The notes beneath the pieces are model-generated. The model did no database searches. It saw only the letters and a list, made by a program, of their open reading frames with translations, and was not told the origin of the DNA. The translations under genes and the position numbers were made by a program. A stretch of 64,000 nt of DNA from Mycobacterium sp. SMC-8 (GTDB lineage Bacteria > Actinomycetota > Actinomycetes > Mycobacteriales > Mycobacteriaceae), in assembly GCF_025263565.1 (NCBI RefSeq), contig NZ_CP079865.1, positions 3,658,001 through 3,722,000 on the forward strand, read 5' to 3'. This document shows positions 57,769 to 64,000 of the stretch, piece by piece; the stretch's first letter is position 1; each line of letters starts with the position of its first letter.

Positions 57769-58886
57769 GTGTTGTCGGCGTTGGTGCGCGGGAACCCGCC
57801 ACCCTGCGGGAACAACGGGAACACCACGTCGTCGAGTTTCATCGCGTCGCCGGAGGTCTTGTTGACGGTGGCGCCCCACACGTTGCCGTCGGGAGAGACC
57901 TCCAGTGCCCAGGCGTGCCCGTGCTGGTCCTGACGGACCACCTCCGGATCCCCGGTCACCGCACCGGTTTCCGGGGCCATCCGCACCGCGACGGTCTGCT
58001 TGGTGTTGACCAGATTGACCAGCACGGTGCCGTCGAGCGCGGCGCAGCCCGCGACACCGGGTCGGTCCGGCCACGTCCACACCGTGGACACCTTGGAGTC
58101 TTTGGTGATGCGCTGCAGCCGGTCGGCGGTCGGCGTCCGGTCGGTGACGTAGAGCGACTCGTCGGCCGGGTCCACGCACACCCCGCCGCCGGGACCCAAC
58201 CCTGACAGCGCGGTGGTGGTCGGGGCCTGATCGACGGTGGTCGGCTGCTCGATGCGCAGCAGCTTGCCTGCCAGCGAGCCGGGATCGGCGGCCAGCGCCG
58301 GGTTTCCGGCGTCCCCGGTCTGCACCATCAGGGTGGTCGGGCTGGTGAAGATCAACGAGCCGGTGTTGCCGGTGGCCCCTTTCGGGATGCCGGTCAGGAT
58401 CGGCTTGGGCGGGTCACCCTCGACGATGCGCACGACACGGTTGTCGGTCGGTGTGCTGACGTAGGCGTACATCAGCCGGTCCTGGATGAAGGTCGGCGAC
58501 ATCACGATGTCCATCAGGCCGCCGTCACCGCTGGGGTCGACCGGGATGACCATCTTGGTGATGGGCTCGGCCCGCACCGACACCTGCTTGACCGCGCCGG
58601 TGGTGCGTTCGGCGACCAGCGCGGACTGGCTGTCGGGCAGCATGATCAGACCGCTGGTGCTCTCCAGACAGCCCTGCATGACGCCGGGCGCCGGGCACTC
58701 CTTGGGAAACGGCTTGGCCGGCAGGGGAGGAGGAGGCGGCGGCGTCGACGTCGGACCCGGGGCAAGCTGCGGTTCGGTCGTGAACGGCTGGGACTGCGCG
58801 GAGTCGAACCGGGCACAGCCGGCGCCGGCAAGCAGCGCCGCGCTCAGCAGCACGACAAGAGGCCCCAACGACCGACGCTCGCTCAT
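57765..58886 (-). CDS. lppZ: LppZ-like beta-propeller lipoprotein
   Basis: 373-residue lipoprotein (signal peptide to lipobox AGAGC, C24), then a proline-rich linker with seven consecutive Pro and a six-bladed propeller of the glucose/sorbosone dehydrogenase type: SGLIMLPDSQSALVAERTTG, DGGLMDIVMSPTF, SLYVTDRTPTADRLQRI. It corresponds to LppZ (Rv3006). Enzyme activity is not evident; PQQ ligands are not obvious. Its 3' end overlaps the histidine kinase by four bases. Confidence 0.85.
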   Translation of the reverse strand: MSERRSLGPLVVLLSAALLAGAGCARFDSAQSQPFTTEPQLAPGPTSTPPPPPPLPAKPFPKECPAPGVMQGCLESTSGLIMLPDSQSALVAERTTGAVKQVSVRAEPITKMVIPVDPSGDGGLMDIVMSPTFIQDRLMYAYVSTPTDNRVVRIVEGDPPKPILTGIPKGATGNTGSLIFTSPTTLMVQTGDAGNPALAADPGSLAGKLLRIEQPTTVDQAPTTTALSGLGPGGGVCVDPADESLYVTDRTPTADRLQRITKDSKVSTVWTWPDRPGVAGCAALDGTVLVNLVNTKQTVAVRMAPETGAVTGDPEVVRQDQHGHAWALEVSPDGNVWGATVNKTSGDAMKLDDVVFPLFPQGGGFPRTNADNT

Positions 58887-59010
58887 GCAGGCCAGGTTAC
58901 GGATCCCCGGACGGAGCCCGCCACGCGCTCCCCGCCGCGACCTGGGACGGCTGAAAGAAACACGTGTTCAACGCGCCGCGCCAATCCCCGGTTGTGAGCC
59001 GGACAGCACT

Positions 59011-59016
59011 TACCCT
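59011..59016 (+). promoter_or_regulatory. TACCCT -10 box, leaderless start
   Basis: TANNNT seven bases before GTG 59024, without a ribosome site. Confidence 0.45.
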
Positions 59017-59023
59017 GGCTGAC

Positions 59024-59854
59024 GTGACGAGCCCCCATGACCCAGGCCTCTGGCAGCGGCCCGACGATTCGGCTGGGCGGCCTGCGTCGGCGAGCCTGGT
59101 GGACCCGGAAGACGACCTCCCCACGACGAACTACGGCGGCGACTTCGAGACCACCGCAATTCCGCGCTACGACTCGGCCAAACCGGCCAATCAGCAGCCG
59201 TTCGCGCTGCTCAACGACCCTGAACCGCTGCCCTACGTGCAGCCCGGCGCCGGGCTGGCACCCGGGGCCTACGGTGCGACGGCAGCACCCACCGAGGTCG
59301 GTGTGGTCGACGCCGACCGGCGCGACGATCGCAGGGGCACCCAGGACCTCGGGCTGTTGCTGCTGCGCGTCACGGTCGGCGTGCTGCTCATCGGCCATGG
59401 CCTGCAGAAGGTGTTCGGTTGGTGGGGCGGCCCCGGACTGGACGGTTTCCGTGACTCACTCGGCGACGTCGGGTTCCGGCACGCCGACATCCTGACCTAC
59501 GTCGCCGCCGGCGGCCAGATCGCCGCCGGTGTACTGCTGGTCATCGGTCTCTGCACCCCGATCGCCGCGGCCGGGGCCCTCGGTTACCTGATCACCTCGG
59601 TGCTGGCCGAAGCCACGATCGCCCATCAGGAAGCCAGACTCTCGGCCTTCCTCACCGACGGGCACGAGTACAAGATCGTGCTGGTCTGCGCCGTGGCGGC
59701 CATCATCCTCGTGGGCCCCGGCCGCTACGGCCTGGACGCGGGACGGGGCTGGGCCCGCCGTCCCTTCATCGGATCCTTCGCCGCGCTGCTGCTGGGTGTG
59801 GGCGCCGGCATCGCGATCTGGGTGCTGCTCAACGGGACCAACCCGCTGGGCTGA
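59024..59854 (+). CDS. DoxX family membrane protein (Rv3005c-like)
   Basis: 276 residues. The first 100 are hydrophilic, Pro/Asp-rich and cytoplasmic; the rest is a DoxX four-helix membrane domain (LGLLLLRVTVGVLLIGHGLQKVFGWWGGPG is the signature). In M. tuberculosis Rv3005c (SseA/DoxX/SodA system) works with thiosulphate sulphurtransferase and superoxide dismutase in oxidative and thiol stress defence. GTG 59024 is set by the -10 box; MTSPHDPGLWQRP fits homologues. Confidence 0.85.
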   Translation: MTSPHDPGLWQRPDDSAGRPASASLVDPEDDLPTTNYGGDFETTAIPRYDSAKPANQQPFALLNDPEPLPYVQPGAGLAPGAYGATAAPTEVGVVDADRRDDRRGTQDLGLLLLRVTVGVLLIGHGLQKVFGWWGGPGLDGFRDSLGDVGFRHADILTYVAAGGQIAAGVLLVIGLCTPIAAAGALGYLITSVLAEATIAHQEARLSAFLTDGHEYKIVLVCAVAAIILVGPGRYGLDAGRGWARRPFIGSFAALLLGVGAGIAIWVLLNGTNPLG

Positions 59855-59861
59855 TCCACCC

Positions 59862-60257
59862 TCACTCGTACGGGTTGGGCACCCGTCCGCCGCTGGCGGC
59901 GGTCAGCAACGGCAGCGTCGAGAACGTCACGGCCGGCAAGGACAGCTCGGTCCCGTCGCGCTTGTGTGCCACCGCCCACGCGGTGCGCCCGAATCGCAGC
60001 CCGTCGATGTCATCCCAGCGCACCGTCCGGCTGTGCAGCATGGTGCGCGCGGTGACGGTGTCCCGGTCGGCGACCGTGCGGTAGCGCATCACGACGATCG
60101 ACAAGGTCAGCGGAATCAGGAAGAACAGGATGAACCAGGCCGGCCCGGCGAAGACGACGGCGAGCATGGCCACCGTCAGAAAGCCGATCGCGACATGAGC
60201 CATCGGTGAGATCCTGATGACGACGGGAGCCTTCTCCGAAGCCGGGGGAGTACGCAT
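59862..60257 (-). CDS. PH-domain membrane protein (Cfp6, Rv3004-like)
   Basis: 131-residue protein with two close membrane segments (about 20-40 and 41-58: VAIGFLTVAMLAVVFAG, WFILFFLIPLTLSIVV), then a bacterial PH-like domain (YRTVADRDTVTARTM, VRWDDIDGLRFGRTAWAVAHKRDGTEL). It corresponds to Cfp6, a low-molecular-weight culture-filtrate antigen. Function unknown. Convergent with the DoxX gene, seven bases apart; divergent from the ilvB leader. Confidence 0.82.
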   Translation of the reverse strand: MRTPPASEKAPVVIRISPMAHVAIGFLTVAMLAVVFAGPAWFILFFLIPLTLSIVVMRYRTVADRDTVTARTMLHSRTVRWDDIDGLRFGRTAWAVAHKRDGTELSLPAVTFSTLPLLTAASGGRVPNPYE

Positions 60258-60328
60258 GCCGCCATCATCTCACCGTCTCGGTCGGCTTCCCGCGCCGAGC
60301 TGATTTGACCTTTTGCCAGTTCGGCGGC

Positions 60329-60334
60329 TACCGT
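60329..60334 (+). promoter_or_regulatory. TACCGT -10 box of the ilvB leader transcript
   Basis: TANNNT eight bases before ATG 60343. The leader peptide would begin at or within a base or two of the RNA start. Confidence 0.5.
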
Positions 60335-60342
60335 CGTCTGCT

Positions 60343-60411
60343 ATGCAGACCCCCGGGCTCGTAGTAATTGGGTTGCGCGTTGATGCCGCGCTGGCCCTGC
60401 TCGGGGCATAG
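60343..60411 (+). CDS. Leader peptide of the ilvB operon
   Basis: 22 codons, MQTPGLVVIGLRVDAALA then LLGA. Nine of the 22 are Leu, Val or Ile, including a Val-Val-Ile run at 60361-60369 and a Leu-Ala-Leu-Leu run near the end. That bias, immediately before a hairpin plus T tract and the acetolactate synthase gene, is the pattern of transcription attenuation by branched-chain amino acids, as predicted for ilvB in several actinobacteria. Confidence 0.75.
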   Translation: MQTPGLVVIGLRVDAALALLGA

Positions 60412-60434
60412 CAAAACCGCATCGACGCGCAACC
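60371..60434 (+). promoter_or_regulatory. Long leader stem, likely part of the ilvB attenuator
   Basis: GGTTGCGCGTTGATGC (60371-60386) pairs with GCATCGACGCGCAACC (60419-60434) over 16 bases with one G-U. The left arm lies inside the leader peptide codons, so a ribosome stalled there would block it. The right arm overlaps the terminator by two bases. Confidence 0.6.
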
Positions 60435-60467
60435 CTCGTACAGCCGCCGGGCTGACGGGGGTTTTTT
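60433..60467 (+). terminator. Intrinsic terminator in the ilvB leader
   Basis: CCCTCGT and CAGCC pair with GGCTG and ACGGGGG around GCCG, with one bulged A and one G-U, followed by six T (60462-60467). A classic intrinsic terminator 58 bases before ilvB. Confidence 0.7.
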
Positions 60468-60524
60468 GTTGCCCCAGCATCGATTTGAGAAGATCAGTCG
60501 ACCGACAAGGACCAAGAGGACACC

Positions 60525-62402
60525 GTGAGCGCACCTACCAAGCGACCGCCCGAGCAGTCGGCGACCCCGACGAACGGGACAGCGGATGACGCGAAGCACG
60601 ACTCCGCGTCATCCCCGTCGCAAGCCATTGGCCGACCGAACAACGTTGCCCCGCAACAGCTGACCGGAGCGCAGGCGGTGATCCGTGCGCTCGAGGAACT
60701 CGGTGTCGATGTCATCTTCGGCATCCCCGGCGGTGCGGTGCTGCCGGTCTATGACCCGCTGTTCGACTCGCAGAAGCTCCGGCACGTGCTGGTGCGTCAT
60801 GAGCAGGGCGGTGGGCACGCCGCCAGCGGTTACGCGCACGCCACCGGGCGGGTCGGCGTGTGCATGGCGACCTCCGGGCCCGGGGCCACCAACCTGGTCA
60901 CCCCGCTGGCCGACGCCTACATGGACTCGATCCCGATGGTGGCGATCACCGGGCAGGTCGGACGCGGGTTGATCGGCACCGACGCGTTCCAGGAAGCCGA
61001 CATCTCCGGCATCACGATGCCGATCACCAAGCACAACTTCCTGGTGCGCGACGGCGACGACATCGCGCGGGTCATCGCCGAGGCGTTTCACATCGCCTCC
61101 AGCGGACGGCCCGGGCCTGTGCTGGTCGACATCCCCAAGGACATCCTGCAGGGGGAATGCACGTTCGCCTGGCCGCCGCAGTTCGAGCTGCCCGGCTACA
61201 AGCCGAATACGAAACCACACAACCGGCAGATCCGCGAAGCGGCCAAACTGATCGCCGAGGCGCGCAAGCCGGTGCTCTACGTCGGCGGCGGCGTGATCCG
61301 CGGCGAGGCCAGCGAGCAGCTGCTCGAGCTGGCCGAGCTGACCGGCATCCCCGTCGTGACCACGCTGATGGCCCGCGGCGCGTTCCCGGACAGCCATCCG
61401 CAGAACATGGGTATGCCCGGCATGCACGGCACGGTCGCCGCGGTGGCCGCCCTGCAGCGCAGCGATCTGCTGATCGCGCTGGGCACCCGTTTCGACGACC
61501 GGGTGACCGGCAAACTGGATTCGTTCGCCCCCGAGGCGAAGGTGATCCACGCCGACATCGATCCCGCCGAGATCGGCAAGAACCGCCACGCCGACGTGCC
61601 GATCGTGGGTGACGTCAAGGCCGTCATCACTGATCTGATCGATGCGCTGCGCAGGGATGGCGCGGCCGATTCGGCGCGACTGGACAACTGGTCGGAGTAC
61701 CTGCGCGGAATCCAGTCGACCTACCCGTTGAGCTACGGCCCGCAGAGTGACGGCAGCCTGTCGCCGGAGTTCGTCATCGAGACGCTGGGCAAGATGGCCG
61801 GAGCCGACGCCGTCTACGTGGCCGGGGTGGGCCAGCACCAGATGTGGGCCGCGCAGTTCATCTCCTACGAGAACCCCAAGACGTGGATCAACTCCGGTGG
61901 TCTGGGCACCATGGGTTTCGCGGTGCCGGCGGCCATGGGCGCGAAGATGGGCCGGCCCGAGGCCGAGGTGTGGGCGATCGACGGCGACGGCTGCTTCCAG
62001 ATGACCAACCAGGAGCTGGCGACGTGCGCCATCGAAGGGGTGCCGATCAAGGTCGCGCTGATCAACAACGGCAACCTCGGCATGGTGCGCCAGTGGCAGA
62101 CGCTGTTCTACGAGGAGCGCTACAGCCAGACCGATCTGGCCACCCACACCCGCCGCATCCCGGATTTCGTCAAGCTGTCCGAGGCGCTGGGCTGTGTCGG
62201 GTTGCGCTGCGAGCGTGAAGAGGACGTCGCCGACGTGATCGCCCAGGCTCGCGCGATCAACGACCGCCCGGTGGTGATCGAGTTCGTCGTCGGCGCCGAC
62301 GCCCAGGTGTGGCCGATGGTGGCCGCAGGCACCAGCAACGACGAGATCCAGGCGGCCCGCGGTATCCGGCCGCTGTTCGACAACGAAGAGGGGCACGCCT
62401 GA
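60525..62402 (+). CDS. ilvB: Acetolactate synthase large subunit
   Basis: TPP enzyme starting Ile/Val/Leu synthesis from pyruvate or 2-oxobutyrate. 625 residues. Catalytic E93 ([14 protein letters not shown]), FAD-binding region ([15 protein letters not shown]) and the TPP motif [14 protein letters not shown] with a later [11 protein letters not shown] start; the first 40 residues are a polar tail. Equivalent of IlvB1 (Rv3003c). Controlled by the leader described above. Confidence 0.96.
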   Translation: MSAPTKRPPEQSATPTNGTADDAKHDSASSPSQAIGRPNNVAPQQLTGAQAVIRALEELGVDVIFGIPGGAVLPVYDPLFDSQKLRHVLVRHEQGGGHAASGYAHATGRVGVCMATSGPGATNLVTPLADAYMDSIPMVAITGQVGRGLIGTDAFQEADISGITMPITKHNFLVRDGDDIARVIAEAFHIASSGRPGPVLVDIPKDILQGECTFAWPPQFELPGYKPNTKPHNRQIREAAKLIAEARKPVLYVGGGVIRGEASEQLLELAELTGIPVVTTLMARGAFPDSHPQNMGMPGMHGTVAAVAALQRSDLLIALGTRFDDRVTGKLDSFAPEAKVIHADIDPAEIGKNRHADVPIVGDVKAVITDLIDALRRDGAADSARLDNWSEYLRGIQSTYPLSYGPQSDGSLSPEFVIETLGKMAGADAVYVAGVGQHQMWAAQFISYENPKTWINSGGLGTMGFAVPAAMGAKMGRPEAEVWAIDGDGCFQMTNQELATCAIEGVPIKVALINNGNLGMVRQWQTLFYEERYSQTDLATHTRRIPDFVKLSEALGCVGLRCEREEDVADVIAQARAINDRPVVIEFVVGADAQVWPMVAAGTSNDEIQAARGIRPLFDNEEGHA

Positions 62403-62455
62403 TGAGCGCTTGCGCGAAGAACATGGACGCGGGCATGAGCGCTTGCGCGAAGAAC
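62402..62455. repeat. 21-bp direct repeat in the ilvB-ilvN junction
   Basis: ATGAGCGCTTGCGCGAAGAA plus C, exact at 62402-62422 and 62435-62455, 33 bases apart. GAGCGCTTGCGCGAAGA is a string I associate with dispersed intergenic repeats of mycobacteria. Confidence 0.8.
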
Positions 62456-62467
62456 GGAGCGCACTGA
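62402..62467 (+). CDS. MIRU-like coupled micro-ORF between ilvB and ilvN
   Basis: 21 codons whose ATG overlaps the ilvB stop and whose TGA overlaps the ilvN ATG, both as TGATG. It contains a 21-base direct repeat (62402-62422, 62435-62455), so the peptide reads MSACAKN twice. This is the layout described for MIRU elements in M. tuberculosis, which enter TGATG junctions of coupled genes such as senX3-regX3. The peptide itself may have no function. Confidence 0.65.
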   Translation: MSACAKNMDAGMSACAKNGAH

Positions 62468-62967
62468 TGAGCATCACCCACACGCTGTCGGTGCTGGTCG
62501 AGGACAAGCCCGGCGTGTTGGCCCGCGTGGCCTCGCTGTTCTCAAGGCGCGGCTACAACATCCAGTCGCTCGCCGTCGGGGGCACCGAACACAAGAACCT
62601 CTCCCGGATGACCATCGTGGTCGACGTCGAGGAATCGCCGCTGGAGCAGATCACCAAGCAGCTCAACAAGCTCGTCAACGTGATCAAGATCGTCGAGCAG
62701 GACGAGGAGCACTCGGTCTCCCGCGAGCTCGCGCTGATCAAGGTCCGCACCGACGCCGCCACCCGCGGTCAGGTCATCGAGGCCGTCAACCTGTTCCGCG
62801 CCAAGGTCGTCGACGTCTCCAACGAGTCACTGACCGTCGAGGCCACCGGGACACCTGGCAAGATCGAGGCGCTGCTGAGGGTGCTCGAGCCTTATGGGAT
62901 CCGGGAGATCGTCCAGTCCGGTGTGGTGTCGCTGTCCCGCGGCCCGCGCGGTATCAGCACCAAGTAA
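62467..62967 (+). CDS. ilvN: Acetolactate synthase regulatory subunit
   Basis: Small subunit giving valine feedback inhibition and full activity to IlvB. 166 residues. ACT domain at 1-78 (HTLSVLVEDKPGVLARVASLFSRRGYNIQSLAVGGTE) and the C-terminal ALS_ss domain (RELALIKVRTDAATRGQV, PYGIREIVQSGVVSLSRGPR). ATG 62467 overlaps the micro-ORF stop. Equivalent of Rv3002c. Confidence 0.95.
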   Translation: MSITHTLSVLVEDKPGVLARVASLFSRRGYNIQSLAVGGTEHKNLSRMTIVVDVEESPLEQITKQLNKLVNVIKIVEQDEEHSVSRELALIKVRTDAATRGQVIEAVNLFRAKVVDVSNESLTVEATGTPGKIEALLRVLEPYGIREIVQSGVVSLSRGPRGISTK

Positions 62968-62975
62968 ATACCTGA

Positions 62976-64000
<1,025 letters not shown>

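Overview
The window is high-GC DNA from a Mycobacterium, most likely a rapid grower of the Mycolicibacterium type. The evidence is gene order. From about 14 kb to the right end it follows, in mirror image, the M. tuberculosis H37Rv block that runs from nrdF2 (Rv3048c) down to ilvC (Rv3001c). Locus tags are quoted from memory of that genome. Leaderless starts with a TANNNT box 6-9 bases before GTG or ATG, many lipoproteins and translationally coupled ATGA/GTGA junctions also fit mycobacteria.

Region 1, 1 to about 13.8 kb, is an accessory integrated element whose left end lies outside the window. It holds a RecA/AAA-type replication ATPase, an iteron-like GTCTCA array with a 10-bp palindrome, a chain of coupled micro-genes, decayed phage-type reading frames, a very acidic 70-residue protein, an AT-rich gene for a membrane-anchored EF-hand-like protein, a small serine recombinase, a nuclease-like protein, and a type I restriction-modification operon. 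That operon is hsdM, a frameshifted hsdS, a GIY-YIG/DUF4357 gene and hsdR. The right end is marked by a promoterless fragment that encodes the last 27 residues of the class Ib ribonucleotide reductase small subunit NrdF, ending EDEDWDF. This implies that the element sits in the 3' end of nrdF, which is the neighbour expected here from synteny.

Region 2, 14-31 kb, carries two response regulators, a DUF3349 protein, adhC, the FecB-like lipoprotein, ctaD, serB2, a MocR-type regulator with its yczE partner (frameshifted), an ABC ATPase, a Nudix hydrolase, an enoyl-CoA hydratase-like protein, two methyltransferases, a secreted TB22.2-like protein, a sodium:alanine symporter (frameshifted) and a beta-propeller lipoprotein.

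Region 3, 31.9-36.5 kb, is the polymethylated polysaccharide (MGLP-type) locus: a left-handed beta-helix acyltransferase, a GT4 glycosyltransferase, a GH57 branching enzyme with a 24-bp tandem repeat at its N-terminus, and a methyltransferase.

Region 4, 36.6-48.7 kb, holds etfB-etfA, an NAD(P)-binding protein, an OlsB/OlsA-like acyltransferase pair, iscS, mnmA, an LpqA-like lipoprotein, a methionine synthase-like protein, a GAF-PAS-PAS-GGDEF diguanylate cyclase and a FadD-type ligase.

Region 5, 48.7-64 kb, holds ligA, an ACT protein, gatC-gatA-pfkA-gatB, a PrrB-like orphan kinase, lppZ, a DoxX protein, a PH-domain protein, and the ilvB-ilvN-ilvC operon. That operon has a leader peptide and terminator upstream and a MIRU-like micro-ORF between ilvB and ilvN.

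Three genes (hsdS, yczE and the alanine symporter) are each interrupted by one missing base, two of them in G runs. This may reflect assembly error rather than biology.
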